Program-made: the position numbers and the translations under genes
Shown: positions 38,165 through 50,665 of the stretch, one piece after another
Numbering within the stretch: position 1 is the first letter of the stretch
How the letters are laid out: every line of letters begins with the position of its first letter
Notes under the pieces: model-generated
Told to the model about the DNA's origin: nothing
Databases searched by the model: none
Seen by the model: only the letters and a program-made list of their open reading frames with translations
Source: Plasticicumulans acidivorans
GTDB taxonomy: Bacteria; Pseudomonadota; Gammaproteobacteria; Competibacterales; Competibacteraceae
Assembly (NCBI RefSeq): GCF_003182095.1
Contig: NZ_QGTJ01000003.1
Span: 443,481 to 507,480 of the forward strand
Direction: 5' to 3'
Length of the DNA: 64,000 nucleotides

Positions 38165-39624
38165 CGGGAATCACCTTCCGCACTCGCCCGGGCGCCACCG
38201 CCGCAGGCCTTGTAAAGCTGAATCACGGCCGTCGCCCGGTCGGCGGCGGCACCGGCCAGGCTCTCCTCCAGCACCAGCTGACTGCGCTGCGTATCGAGCA
38301 CGGTCTGGAAGTCGATGAGGCCGGCCCGGTAGCGCTGGCGCGCCAGCTGCGCGGCGCGGCGGGCCGCGTCGGTGGCATCGGTCAGCGCCCGGTAGCGGCG
38401 TTCGGCATTGCCGAAGTTGACCAGCGCGTTCTCGACGTCCTCCAGCGCGCCGAGCACCGTGGTCTCGTAATTGACCAGCGCTTGTTCCTGCAAGGCGTCC
38501 TGCACCACCACCTGCTGACGCAGCCGGCCACCGTCGAACACCGTCACCACCAGCGCCTGCGACAGCGAGCGCGTTAGCGCCTGGCCACCGCTCAGCGCAC
38601 TGAACTCCGTCGCCCCCCAGCCGAGCGTCGCCCCCAGACTGAAGCCCGGGTAACGCGCCGCTTCGGCGACGCCGACGCGAGCGGTCTGCGCCGCGAGCTG
38701 GCGTTCGGCGACGCGGATGTCGGGGCGCGCCGCCAGCAGCGTGGCGGGAATGCCGATCGCCACCCGCGCCGGCGGCAGCGGAATCGACCCCGGCTGGCCG
38801 AGGCTCGCCTGGCGGCTGCCCGGCGCCTCGCCGAGCAGAACTTCGATGCGGTGCTCGGCGGCCAGCGCCGAGGTCTGCAGCGGCGGCATCGCCGCCCGCG
38901 TCTGCTCGGCGCTCGAACGCGCCTGCTCGACGTCGACCTCGGTCGCCAGCCCCGCCTGCTGGCGCCAGCGCGTCAGCGCCAGGGTTTCTTCCTGCGCCGC
39001 CAGGTTGTCGGCGGCGATGCGCCACTGCTGCTGCGCCGAGCGCAGCTCGACGTAATTGCGCGCCACCTCGGCGAGCAGCGTCACCCGCACGTCTTCGAGA
39101 TTCGCCGCGCTCGCCTGCTCGTCGGCGCTGGCCGCCTCGACGCTGCGCCGCGTGCCGCCGAACAGATCGAGCTCCCAGCTGGCATCGAAGCCGGTCGAGT
39201 AGTAACTGCTGCTGCGGCCGCCGGCGAGACTGCTCTGCGCACTGCTGCGGCTGCGATCGTGGGCGGCGGAAGCACTCAGCGTCGGTGCAAAGCCGGCCTC
39301 GGCGATGCCGCGCTGGGCGCGCACCTCGCGCAGCTTGGCCTGCGCCGTGCGCAGATCGGGCGCAGCGACCAGCGCCTGCTGCTGCAGCGCATCGAGCTGC
39401 GGGTCGCCGAACTGCCGCCACCAGGCACGCAGACTCTGCGGATCGTGATCGACACCGACGCCGGCGGCCGCGGCCTGATGCCAGTCGGCGGGCAGCGACG
39501 TCGGCGGCGTCTGGTAGTCGGGTCCGACCGCGGCGCAGGCGGCGAGCGCCAGCGCCAGCGCGACCGTCAGTGCACGCGGTGCAAGGCGGCCCGCGGGGCG
39601 GGATCTGCTAGATGAAACGGACAT
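38161..39624 (-). CDS. Outer-membrane factor lipoprotein (NodT/TolC family)
   Basis: A 487-residue outer-membrane channel of the NodT family and first gene of the MacAB-like operon. The signal peptide ends in the lipobox LAAC, so it is a lipidated trimeric channel. Family blocks are complete: VGPDYQTPPT, WWRQFGDPQLDAL, GFDASWELDLFGGTRRSVEAA, LAARPDIRVAERQLAAQTARVGVAEA and ALEDVENALVNF near the end. ATG 39624 has GGAG 6 bases upstream; the longer frame is rejected. A CpxR-type box lies 85 bp upstream. It could also serve the RND pump whose own channel is decayed. Confidence 0.93.
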   Translation of the reverse strand: MSVSSSRSRPAGRLAPRALTVALALALAACAAVGPDYQTPPTSLPADWHQAAAAGVGVDHDPQSLRAWWRQFGDPQLDALQQQALVAAPDLRTAQAKLREVRAQRGIAEAGFAPTLSASAAHDRSRSSAQSSLAGGRSSSYYSTGFDASWELDLFGGTRRSVEAASADEQASAANLEDVRVTLLAEVARNYVELRSAQQQWRIAADNLAAQEETLALTRWRQQAGLATEVDVEQARSSAEQTRAAMPPLQTSALAAEHRIEVLLGEAPGSRQASLGQPGSIPLPPARVAIGIPATLLAARPDIRVAERQLAAQTARVGVAEAARYPGFSLGATLGWGATEFSALSGGQALTRSLSQALVVTVFDGGRLRQQVVVQDALQEQALVNYETTVLGALEDVENALVNFGNAERRYRALTDATDAARRAAQLARQRYRAGLIDFQTVLDTQRSQLVLEESLAGAAADRATAVIQLYKACGGGARASAEGDSR

Positions 39625-39708
39625 GGACACTCCGGAAGATTCCGGCACCCCGTGGAGCGGATGCCGCGCATTGTCCTGCGCCGACCGCGGCGACGCGGTC
39701 ACGGTTCG

Positions 39709-39723
39709 GTAAAGCTCGGTAAA
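39709..39723. promoter_or_regulatory. CpxR-type box GTAAA-N5-GTAAA
   Basis: GTAAA (39709-39713), GCTCG, GTAAA (39719-39723) match the CpxR recognition consensus exactly (two GTAAA units spaced 5). It sits in the divergent region between the export operon and the CpxRA-like genes. Its centre is about 47 bp upstream of the start predicted from TATCAT (39751-39756), a usual place for activation. I infer autoregulation and control of the exporter. Confidence 0.7.
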
Positions 39724-39750
39724 TCGGCCGCCGCAGGCGGTCGCGACACT

Positions 39751-39756
39751 TATCAT
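39751..39756 (+). promoter_or_regulatory. -10 box of the cpxRA-like operon
   Basis: TATCAT lies 28 bp after the CpxR-type box. No -35 consensus is present (CCGCCG at the 17-bp position), consistent with an activator-dependent promoter. The predicted start near 39763 lies after the ATG at 39755 and before the ATG at 39794, favouring the latter as start codon. Confidence 0.45.
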
Positions 39757-39793
39757 GAGACACGTCCCACCCGCAGCTGCCTTGCCCGAGACC

Positions 39794-40492
39794 ATGCCAG
39801 CCACCACCCGCGTCCTGCTGATCGATGACGATACCGAGCTTTGCGAGCTGCTCGCCGCCTACCTGACCGGCGAAGGTTTTGCCGTGCATACCGTCCACGA
39901 CGGCGCCAGCGGGCTCGCCGCGCTGCGGGAACAGTCGCCGGACATCGTCGTGCTCGACGTGATGATGCCGCGCCTCAACGGCCTCGACGTGCTGCGCGAG
40001 CTGCGCCGCGACAGCCAGGTGCCGGTGATCATGCTGACCGCGCGTGGTGACGATATCGACCGCATCGTCGGTCTTGAGCTCGGCGCTGACGACTACGTGC
40101 CCAAGCCCTGCACGCCGCGCGAGCTGGTGGCCCGGCTGCGCGCGATCCTGCGCCGCGTCGCCCCCGACAACGCCCGCAGCCAGAGCGAGCCGCTGCGCAG
40201 CGGCGCCGTCGAGCTGCAGGCGGAAAAACGCATCGCCACCTGGAACGGCACACCGCTGACGCTGACCAGCACCGAGTTCAATCTGCTCGAAGTGCTGCTG
40301 CGCCAGTGCGGCCGCGTCGTCGACAAGCACGAGCTGTGCGAGCGCGCGCTCGGCCGCTCGCTCGAACGCTACGACCGCAGCATCGACGTGCACATCAGCA
40401 ATCTGCGTCAGAAGCTCGGCGCACTCGCCGACGGCCGCTCGCCGATCCAGACCGTGCGCGGCGTCGGCTACCTCTACGTCGTCGACAACTGA
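39794..40492 (+). CDS. cpxR: CpxR-like response regulator (OmpR family)
   Basis: A 232-residue regulator with a receiver domain (LLIDDDTELCELLAAYL; phospho-acceptor Asp near residue 55 in VVLDVMMPRLNG; conserved Lys in VPKPCTPREL) and an OmpR-type winged helix (about 135-230; LTSTEFNLLEVLL, SIDVHISNLRQKLG, VRGVGYLYV). The N-terminus and the CpxR-type box upstream support a CpxR-like role in envelope stress. ATG 39794 is chosen because the earlier ATG 39755 falls inside the predicted -10 box. It is followed 6 bp later by the kinase gene. Confidence 0.85.
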   Translation: MPATTRVLLIDDDTELCELLAAYLTGEGFAVHTVHDGASGLAALREQSPDIVVLDVMMPRLNGLDVLRELRRDSQVPVIMLTARGDDIDRIVGLELGADDYVPKPCTPRELVARLRAILRRVAPDNARSQSEPLRSGAVELQAEKRIATWNGTPLTLTSTEFNLLEVLLRQCGRVVDKHELCERALGRSLERYDRSIDVHISNLRQKLGALADGRSPIQTVRGVGYLYVVDN

Positions 40493-40498
40493 TACGCG

Positions 40499-41860
40499 AT
40501 GGGCCGCCTGTTCTGGAAGGTGCTCGCCGGCTTCTGGCTGTCGCTGCTGCTGGTCGCGCTCGCTGTCGGCTCGCTGGTGTCGCTGTACACGCGGGCCACG
40601 CTCGGCAGTAACGGCGACCTGGCCTTCGGGCCGCGCGTGGAGTTCATGCTCGCCGCCGCCGCCGCCGCTCTCAGCCACGGCGGCACCGAGGCGGTGCGAA
40701 AGCAGATCGCCGACTGGCCGCCGCGCGAGCGCGAAGACCTGCGCGTGACCGACCGCAGCGGCCGCGACCTGTTCGCGCGGCCGGTGCCGGCGACGGCGCT
40801 CGCCGAGGCACGCGAACTGAGCCAGCGCCCCAACCGCCCGCGCGACGCGCCGCGGCTGGTGCAGACCGCGGACGGCAGCGAATACCTGCTGTTCGTGCCG
40901 GACGAGGGCGGCGGGCTGACGAACCCCGAGCATCGCTCGATTCCGCCGCTGCTGCGCCGCCTGCCACCGCCGACACTGGCAATCATCATCGGCTCGCTCG
41001 CCGGCCTAGCCTTCAGCGCCCTGCTGGTCTGGTACCTGATGCGCCGCGTGCGCGTGCTGCGGCGGGCGTTTTCGCGGCTCGCCAGCGGCGACATGGATGT
41101 GCGCATCGGCACCAGCCTGGGCCGCGGGCGTGACGAGCTGCACGAGCTCGGCCGCGACTTCGACCGCATGGCCACCCGTCTGCAGGCGCTGCTCGGCGCG
41201 CAGCGCCGGCTGCTGCACGATGTCTCCCACGAGCTGCGCTCGCCGCTGGCGCGCCTGCAGGCCGCGGTCGGCCTCGCCCGCCAGCAGCCCGAGCGCAACC
41301 GCGACAGCCTCGAACGCATCGAGCGCGAGGGCGAACGCCTCAACACGCTGGTCGGCGAGCTGCTGACGCTGTCGCGCCTGGAAGCCGGCGTCGAGGAAGG
41401 TCAGCGCGAGCCGCTGGATTTCGCCGCGCTGCTCGATGAGATCGCCAGCGACGCCCGCTTCGAGGCCACGGCGCTCGGCCGCGAGGTGCACTGCCGGGCG
41501 CCGGCGACGCTGATGCTCGCCGGCCACGCCGAGCAGCTGCACCGCGCCGTCGACAACGTCATCCGCAACGCCCTGAAGTACGCCCGGCACACCGTCGACA
41601 TCGAGCTGAGCACGGCGCCCGGCGCAGCGCACTGTCAGCTGCGCGTCTGCGATGACGGCCCCGGCGTCGAGGCTGCCGATCTGCCGCAGCTGTTCGAGCC
41701 GTTCTTCCGCGTCACCGGCGGCGGCTACAGCGGTTACGGGCTGGGCCTGACCATCGCCCGCTGCGCCGTCGGCAGCCACGGCGGCCGCATCAGCGCCAGC
41801 AACCGCCCCGGCGGCGGTCTGTGCGTGTGCATCGAGCTGCCGCTCGCGGCAGCCGACTGA
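40499..41860 (+). CDS. cpxA: CpxA-like sensor histidine kinase
   Basis: A 453-residue inner-membrane kinase. Two helices (about 8-30 and 160-182) bracket a periplasmic sensor of about 130 residues, followed by HAMP (about 184-236), a dimerisation domain with phospho-acceptor His near residue 244 (LLHDVSHELRSPLARL), and an ATP-binding domain with NVIRNALKYA, DDGPGV and GYGLGLTIA. Layout and FWLSLLL N-terminus fit CpxA-type kinases. No cpxP-like gene is adjacent, and the periplasmic domain is too divergent for me to confirm ligand or partner. It ends 3 bp from the convergent gpt stop. Confidence 0.87.
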   Translation: MGRLFWKVLAGFWLSLLLVALAVGSLVSLYTRATLGSNGDLAFGPRVEFMLAAAAAALSHGGTEAVRKQIADWPPREREDLRVTDRSGRDLFARPVPATALAEARELSQRPNRPRDAPRLVQTADGSEYLLFVPDEGGGLTNPEHRSIPPLLRRLPPPTLAIIIGSLAGLAFSALLVWYLMRRVRVLRRAFSRLASGDMDVRIGTSLGRGRDELHELGRDFDRMATRLQALLGAQRRLLHDVSHELRSPLARLQAAVGLARQQPERNRDSLERIEREGERLNTLVGELLTLSRLEAGVEEGQREPLDFAALLDEIASDARFEATALGREVHCRAPATLMLAGHAEQLHRAVDNVIRNALKYARHTVDIELSTAPGAAHCQLRVCDDGPGVEAADLPQLFEPFFRVTGGGYSGYGLGLTIARCAVGSHGGRISASNRPGGGLCVCIELPLAAAD

Positions 41861-41863
41861 GAC

Positions 41864-42352
41864 TCAGCCGCGCTCGACCAGCGGCTTGGCGTACTGCGCC
41901 TCGGTGTCCCACGGGAACTGAATCCAGGTGTCCTGCGTGACTTCGGTGATAAAGGTGTCGACCACCCGCTTGCCCAGCGGCTTGGCGTAGACGGTGGCGA
42001 AGTAAGCCTCGGGGGCACGCTGACGCAGCAGTGCCATCGTGCGGCCCGAATCGACCAGCTCATCGATGACCAGCCAGCCGCGGCCGTTGTCGGTGCTGAA
42101 GTCCTTGAGTACCTGCAGCGCCCCCTGCGTGGCGTCGGCCTGGGCGTGGCTGTAGCTCGACACGCAGAAGGTTTCGATCAGGCGGATGTCGAGCTCGCGG
42201 GCGATGATGCCGGCCGGGATCAGGCCGCCGCGGGTGATGGCGACGATGCCGGCAAACGGCCGCTTGTCCAGCAGGCGCCAGGCCAGCTGCTTGGCATTGC
42301 GGTGCAGCTCTTCCCAGGACACGGGGAAAATCATCTTGCGCGGTTCGGCCAT
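41864..42352 (-). CDS. gpt: Xanthine-guanine phosphoribosyltransferase
   Basis: A 162-residue purine-salvage enzyme converting guanine, xanthine and hypoxanthine to nucleotides using PRPP. The PRPP motif is VIDELVDSGRTM (about 99-110; E. coli Gpt has a similar VIDDLVDTG). Other conserved blocks are AITRGGLIPAGIIAREL and PWDTEAQYA near the C-terminus. AGGAG lies 9 bases before the ATG. It is 60 bp downstream of dnaE on the same strand. Confidence 0.93.
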   Translation of the reverse strand: MAEPRKMIFPVSWEELHRNAKQLAWRLLDKRPFAGIVAITRGGLIPAGIIARELDIRLIETFCVSSYSHAQADATQGALQVLKDFSTDNGRGWLVIDELVDSGRTMALLRQRAPEAYFATVYAKPLGKRVVDTFITEVTQDTWIQFPWDTEAQYAKPLVERG

Positions 42353-42412
42353 CGGGGGAACTCCTGCTGAAAAAGCGACGGCCGCAAGCAGTGGCCGCCG
42401 CGAAAAGCGAAC

Positions 42413-45922
<3,510 letters not shown>

Positions 45923-46067
45923 GCGGGGATCACGACAATGATGCGGGGGAGCAGGTTAGCGCAATCGGCCGAGGCCACGATAGAACGCCCCCGCCCCCGC
46001 CACACGCCTGTCCTCGGGCGCTGCCAGCCGCCGACGGCCCGTGCAGCGGACAGGACGGCCACCGCGA

Positions 46068-46679
46068 TCAGCTGCGTTCGAGGATTTTCTTCACCGGGCC
46101 GAAGGAACGCCGGTGCTGCGGACAGGGACCGTGCTCGGCCAGTGCCGCCAGATGCTCGGCGGTCGGATAGCCCTTGTGCCGAGCAAAACCGTACTGCGGA
46201 TACGCACGATCGAGTGCTTCGAGTTCGGCATCGCGCACGGTCTTGGCCAGGATCGAGGCGGCGCTGATCGCCGCGACCGTGGCGTCCCCTTTGACGATCG
46301 CCTCGCAGGGCTGCGTCAGGCCCGGCGGGCAGCGGTTGCCGTCGACCTGCACCCGCGTCGGCTGCACGCCGAGCGCGGCGACCGCGCGCTCCATCGCCCG
46401 CATCGAAGCCCAGAGAATGTTGATGCGGTCGATCTCCTCGGCCTCGGCACGGCCGAGCGCCCAGGCCAGCGCCTTGTCGCGGATTTCCTCGGCCAGTGCC
46501 GCCCGGCGCTTGGCGCTCAGTGCCTTGGAGTCGGCGAGCCCGACGATCGGCCGGGCCGGGTCGAGGATCACCGCCGCGGCGACGACGGCGCCGGCGAGCG
46601 GTCCACGGCCGACTTCATCACAGCCGGCGATCAGTTCCAGCGTCGGTTCGGCGGTGTCGAACAAATCCGGGGTGAACAT
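46068..46679 (-). CDS. rnhB: Ribonuclease HII
   Basis: A 203-residue nuclease that cuts RNA in RNA-DNA hybrids and removes single ribonucleotides from DNA. The catalytic motif [21 protein letters not shown] holds the first Asp-Glu pair (about 20-21), [10 protein letters not shown] follows, and the later Asp is in [11 protein letters not shown]. Length is near E. coli RnhB (198). It lies 24 bp after lpxB and 145 bp before dnaE. Confidence 0.96.
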   Translation of the reverse strand: MFTPDLFDTAEPTLELIAGCDEVGRGPLAGAVVAAAVILDPARPIVGLADSKALSAKRRAALAEEIRDKALAWALGRAEAEEIDRINILWASMRAMERAVAALGVQPTRVQVDGNRCPPGLTQPCEAIVKGDATVAAISAASILAKTVRDAELEALDRAYPQYGFARHKGYPTAEHLAALAEHGPCPQHRRSFGPVKKILERS

Positions 46680-46703
46680 CGGCAGACTCCGTTGCGGGTG
46701 AGC

Positions 46704-47837
46704 TCAGTCCGCCAGCAGGGTGCCGAGCGCCTGCGCCGCTGCTTCACTGGCGTTGCGGCGCAGCTCGGCATGCAGGCGCGCGAACTCGCTGCAGACTTCG
46801 GTCATGCGCTGCGGCTGCGCCAGCCAGTCTTCAAGCGCAGTGGCCAGCGCGGCGGGGGTCGCTGCCTGCTGGATGAATTCCGGGATCAAATCGCGGCCGG
46901 CGAGCAGATTCGGCAGCGAGAAGCGATCGATGCGCATCAGCCGCTTGGCGATGCGATACGTCAGCGGCGCCACGATGTAGGCCATCACCAGCGGCCGCCC
47001 AACCAGCATCGCCTCCAGCGTCGCCGTGCCCGACGCCACCAGCGCCAGCTCGCTGGCCGCCAGCGCATCGCGGGCGCGGCCGTCGAGCAGCAGGACGTAA
47101 TCGCACAGGCCGGCCGCGGCGACGCGGGACTCGATCTGCTCGTGCAGCTTCGGTGTCGCACAGGGAATCACGGCACAGAAATCAGGCTGCTGCGCGTGGA
47201 ACAGGCGGAAGGCTTCGAGGAAGACGTCGACGTGACGCGCCACCTCGCCGGCCCGGCTGCCGGGCAGCAGCGCCAGCCAGCGGATGTCGTCGGCCAGGCC
47301 GATGGCCTCACGCGCCGCCAGCATATCGATGCCCGCGGGAATCTCATCGGCCAGCGGATGACCGACGCAGGCCACCGGCACCCGATGCTGCTGGTAGAAC
47401 GCCGCCTCGAAGGGAAACAGCGTCAGCATCAGGTCGATGCTCTTGCTGATGCCTTTCACCCGACCCTGACGCCAGGCCCAGACCGAGGGGCTGACGTAAT
47501 GGGCCGTGCGGATGCCGGCCGCGCGCAGGCGCCGCGCCAGTGGCAAATTGAAGTCTGGAGCATCGATGCCGACGAACAGATCCGGTGGCTTCGCCCGCCA
47601 GCGCCGCAGCAAATCACCGCGAATGCCGAGCAAGCGCGGCAGATGGCGCAGCACTTCGACCAGCCCCATCACCGACAGGGCGTCGAGCGGATACAGGCTC
47701 TTGAGGCCGGCGCCGATCATGCGTGGCCCGCCGATGCCCTCGAAGGTGGCCTGCGGATAACGTCGGCGCAGCGCCTCGATCAGGCCACCGCCGAGCACAT
47801 CGCCGGACAGCTCGCCGGCGACGATGGCGATACGCAT
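46704..47837 (-). CDS. lpxB: Lipid-A-disaccharide synthase
   Basis: A 377-residue membrane-associated glycosyltransferase that joins UDP-2,3-diacylglucosamine and lipid X into the lipid A disaccharide. The N-terminal AGELSGDVLGGGLIEAL and FEGIGGPRMIGAGLKSL are diagnostic, along with LLPGSRAGEVARHVD and SGTATLEAML, which contact the nucleotide. The start overlaps the lpxA stop by one base (TGATG), so translation is coupled. Confidence 0.97.
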   Translation of the reverse strand: MRIAIVAGELSGDVLGGGLIEALRRRYPQATFEGIGGPRMIGAGLKSLYPLDALSVMGLVEVLRHLPRLLGIRGDLLRRWRAKPPDLFVGIDAPDFNLPLARRLRAAGIRTAHYVSPSVWAWRQGRVKGISKSIDLMLTLFPFEAAFYQQHRVPVACVGHPLADEIPAGIDMLAAREAIGLADDIRWLALLPGSRAGEVARHVDVFLEAFRLFHAQQPDFCAVIPCATPKLHEQIESRVAAAGLCDYVLLLDGRARDALAASELALVASGTATLEAMLVGRPLVMAYIVAPLTYRIAKRLMRIDRFSLPNLLAGRDLIPEFIQQAATPAALATALEDWLAQPQRMTEVCSEFARLHAELRRNASEAAAQALGTLLAD

Positions 47838-48607
47838 CAGCGCACGACGCCGCGATCCGACGCTGCGAGGAAGTCCGCCAGCAAGGCGAGCCTCGGCCAG
47901 TCGCGCTCCATCTCGCGGATGCTCTCGATGGCCTCCGCCAGTTTCAGCTCGGACATGTACACCAGCTTGTAGGCCCGCTTGATCGCAGCGATCTCCTCCG
48001 CCGGATAACCGCGGCGCTTGAGGCCTTCACTGTTGATGCCGTGCGGCTCGGCACGGTAGCCGGCAACGGTGAAATACGGCGGCACGTCGCGCTGCACGCC
48101 GGTGGCGAAGCCGCAGAAACTGTGCGCGCCGATACGGCAGAACTGATGCACCAGCGTGTAGCCACCGAGGATCGCCCAGTCACCGACATGGACGTGACCG
48201 GCGAGCGAGGCATTATTGGCGAAGATGGTATTGTCACCGACCTGGCAGTCATGGGCGATGTGCACGTAGGCCATGATCCAGTTGTCGCTGCCGAGCCGGG
48301 TCACGCCAACGTCCTGCACAGTGCCGCGGTTGATCGTCACGTATTCACGGATGGTGTTGCGATCACCGATCTCCAGCCGCGTCGGTTCGCCGGCGTACTT
48401 CTTATCCTGCGGCTCGTCACCGATCGAAGCGAACTGGAAAATACGGTTGTCGCGGCCGATCGTGGTCGGCCCCTTGATGACCACATGCGGTCCGATCTCG
48501 GTGCCCGCACCGATCTCGACATCCGGCCCGATGATGCTGAACGGCCCGACGCTGACATCCGCCGCCAGTCGGGCTGAAGGATCGATGACAGCGCGGGCGT
48601 CGATCAC
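47837..48607 (-). CDS. lpxA: UDP-N-acetylglucosamine acyltransferase LpxA
   Basis: A 256-residue trimeric left-handed beta-helix enzyme that starts lipid A synthesis by adding a 3-hydroxyacyl chain to UDP-GlcNAc. Hexapeptide repeats run through most of the protein ([20 protein letters not shown] onward). The catalytic His lies in [15 protein letters not shown] (about residue 120), and the C-terminal helical part begins around 190. The start overlaps the fabZ stop as ATGA. Confidence 0.97.
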   Translation of the reverse strand: MIDARAVIDPSARLAADVSVGPFSIIGPDVEIGAGTEIGPHVVIKGPTTIGRDNRIFQFASIGDEPQDKKYAGEPTRLEIGDRNTIREYVTINRGTVQDVGVTRLGSDNWIMAYVHIAHDCQVGDNTIFANNASLAGHVHVGDWAILGGYTLVHQFCRIGAHSFCGFATGVQRDVPPYFTVAGYRAEPHGINSEGLKRRGYPAEEIAAIKRAYKLVYMSELKLAEAIESIREMERDWPRLALLADFLAASDRGVVR

Positions 48608-49044
48608 TGGCCGTGCTCCCGTTTCGTCGACATCAGTTCAGCCGAGCAGACAACTTTGCCATCGACCGTGGCTTCACCGCTGAACACCCAGATGCCGCGC
48701 TTGGTCTTCAGCAGACGCACATCGAGAATCAGCTGATCGCCCGGCACCACCGGCTGCTTGAAGCGCGCGTTGTCGATGCCGACGAAGTAATAAGTCGAGC
48801 TGTCCTCAGGCATTTCCCCGGAGGTCTTGAAGGCGAGGATGCCGGTCGCCTGCGCCAGCGCCTCAAGGATCAACACACCCGGCATCACCGGCTGCTGCGG
48901 AAAATGGCCGAGGAAAAAGGGTTCGTTGAAGGAGACGTTCTTCAAGCCGCGCAGGGATACGCCGGGTTCGAGCTCAAGCACGCGGTCGACGAGCAGGAAC
49001 GGATAGCGGTGCGGCAGGTAGCGCAACACCTGCATGATTCCCAT
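48604..49044 (-). CDS. fabZ: 3-hydroxyacyl-ACP dehydratase FabZ
   Basis: A 146-residue hot-dog-fold dehydratase of fatty acid elongation. The active-site block [17 protein letters not shown] opens the protein and includes the catalytic His; [24 protein letters not shown] holds the catalytic Glu. ATG 49044 is used, but TTG 49053 has a better-spaced ribosome binding site (AGAGGA, 9 bases upstream) and would add three residues. The start is therefore uncertain. It lies between lpxD and lpxA as usual. Confidence 0.95.
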   Translation of the reverse strand: MGIMQVLRYLPHRYPFLLVDRVLELEPGVSLRGLKNVSFNEPFFLGHFPQQPVMPGVLILEALAQATGILAFKTSGEMPEDSSTYYFVGIDNARFKQPVVPGDQLILDVRLLKTKRGIWVFSGEATVDGKVVCSAELMSTKREHGQ

Positions 49045-49066
49045 GGATTCCAAGATGCGAGGTCCT

Positions 49067-50098
49067 CTAGGTCTTGTCCGGGGCCGCGCCGAGGCGCTTT
49101 TCGAGGGCCGAAAGCCGACGGAACAGTTCGTCGAGCCGACGCAGGCGTGCCGAGATGCGGTTCCAGATGCGGCTCGGCTCGACGGCAAGGCCGGACGAAT
49201 AAACGCCCGGTTCAGGTAAGGACTTGGTCACCAGCGACATGCCGGTCACGTGAACGTTGTCACCCAGGCTGAGATGGCCGGCCAAGCCGACGCCGCCCCC
49301 TAGCGTGCAATAGCGTCCGACTGTCGAGCTGCCGGCAATGCCGACGCAGCCCGCCATCGCCGAATGCGCCCCGATATGTACGTTGTGGGCGATCTGGATC
49401 AGGTTGTCGAGCTTGACGCCATCCTCGATCACCGTGTCCTCAAGAGCGCCGCGATCGACCGCGGTATTCGCGCCGATCTCGACATCATCGCCGATCACGA
49501 CACGACCGAGCTGGGCGATCTTCACCCAGGCCCCGGCATCGTTGGCGAAACCGAAGCCATCGGCACCGATCACGGCCCCTGGCTGTACCAGCACCCGTCG
49601 ACCGATCACGCAGTCGTGCATCACCGTCACATTGGCGACCAGCCGCGTATCTTCGCCGATGCTGCTGCGCTCGCCAACGACACAGCCGGGACCGATATCG
49701 GCACCGGCGCCGATCTGCGCACCGGCCTCGATCACCGCCAGCGGCCCGATCCAGGCCGAGGCATGCACCTCGGCCGCCGGATCGACGCAGGCCCGCGGAT
49801 GCACGCCCTGCCGCCGTGCCGGACGCGGCTCGTACAGCGCTGCGACCTTGGCATAGGCCAGATGCGGATTGCGCGCGATCAGGCAGGCTACCGGACAGGC
49901 GGCAACGTCATCCGCACTCAGGATCACGGCGCCGGCCCGGGTTTCACCAAGCTGATGCCGATAGTGCGAATTGCTCAGAAAGCTGATCTGCTGCGGGCCG
50001 GCACCGCTCAACGTGCCAACGCCGTCGAGCACCAGCCCGGGATCACCATGCAGCTGTGCGCCGGTCGCCTGCGCCAGTTCCGCGAGCGTGAAACTCAT
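49067..50098 (-). CDS. lpxD: UDP-3-O-(3-hydroxyacyl)glucosamine N-acyltransferase LpxD
   Basis: A 343-residue enzyme for the third step of lipid A synthesis, adding the N-linked acyl chain. The N-terminal uridine-binding domain (about 1-95; [11 protein letters not shown]) precedes hexapeptide repeats (about 100-300). The catalytic His is in [19 protein letters not shown] (about residue 239). A C-terminal helix ([19 protein letters not shown]) probably binds ACP. Length is like E. coli LpxD (341). Confidence 0.97.
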   Translation of the reverse strand: MSFTLAELAQATGAQLHGDPGLVLDGVGTLSGAGPQQISFLSNSHYRHQLGETRAGAVILSADDVAACPVACLIARNPHLAYAKVAALYEPRPARRQGVHPRACVDPAAEVHASAWIGPLAVIEAGAQIGAGADIGPGCVVGERSSIGEDTRLVANVTVMHDCVIGRRVLVQPGAVIGADGFGFANDAGAWVKIAQLGRVVIGDDVEIGANTAVDRGALEDTVIEDGVKLDNLIQIAHNVHIGAHSAMAGCVGIAGSSTVGRYCTLGGGVGLAGHLSLGDNVHVTGMSLVTKSLPEPGVYSSGLAVEPSRIWNRISARLRRLDELFRRLSALEKRLGAAPDKT

Positions 50099-50113
50099 GA
50101 TCGCCGCCTCCGC

Positions 50114-50632
50114 TCAGTTCTGCGCGGCGGACAGGCGCTTGAGCACCTTGTCGGTGATGTCGACGGCCGGACTCGCATAGATCACCGCCCCGTCGTTGAT
50201 GACGAGGTCGTAGTTCTCCTCCTGCGAGAGCACCGTGATTGCATCCTGAATCAGGCGCTGCAGCTTCGACATTTCTTCGTTGCGGCGGATGTTGAAGTCT
50301 TCGCGGAACTCGTCCTGCGCCCGCTTGAGCTCGCGACGCTGAGCAACGATGTCGCGCTCAAGATCGCGACGATCGTTCTCACCCATCGTCGCGCCATCAC
50401 GCGACATGCGATCTTCAAGCTTGCGCAGGGCTTTCTGCGACTCGACCAGTTCCTTGTCGCGTGGCGAGAATTCCTTCTCCAGGCGGTTGAGTGCAGCCGC
50501 TGCCTGCGGTGCATTCTTCAACACTTTGGCCGCATTGACGAAGCCGATCTTCAGTTCGGCGGCATCCACCGCTCCGGCCAAGACGGTCCCCAGCCCCAGC
50601 AGGCTAATGAGCAGGACACGCAAGCACTTCAA
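50114..50632 (-). CDS. skp: Periplasmic chaperone Skp (OmpH)
   Basis: A 172-residue periplasmic chaperone that holds unfolded outer-membrane proteins for BamA. The signal peptide (MKCLRVLLISLL to GAVDA, cleavage near residue 23) is followed by the OmpH beta core and a long charged helical arm (about 50-130). LKIGFVNAAKVLKNAPQ is a typical OmpH start. It lies between bamA and lpxD, the standard order. Confidence 0.95.
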   Translation of the reverse strand: MKCLRVLLISLLGLGTVLAGAVDAAELKIGFVNAAKVLKNAPQAAAALNRLEKEFSPRDKELVESQKALRKLEDRMSRDGATMGENDRRDLERDIVAQRRELKRAQDEFREDFNIRRNEEMSKLQRLIQDAITVLSQEENYDLVINDGAVIYASPAVDITDKVLKRLSAAQN

Positions 50633-50665
50633 GGAAGCTCTCCTGAATCAAAGCGACGTCCGCGA

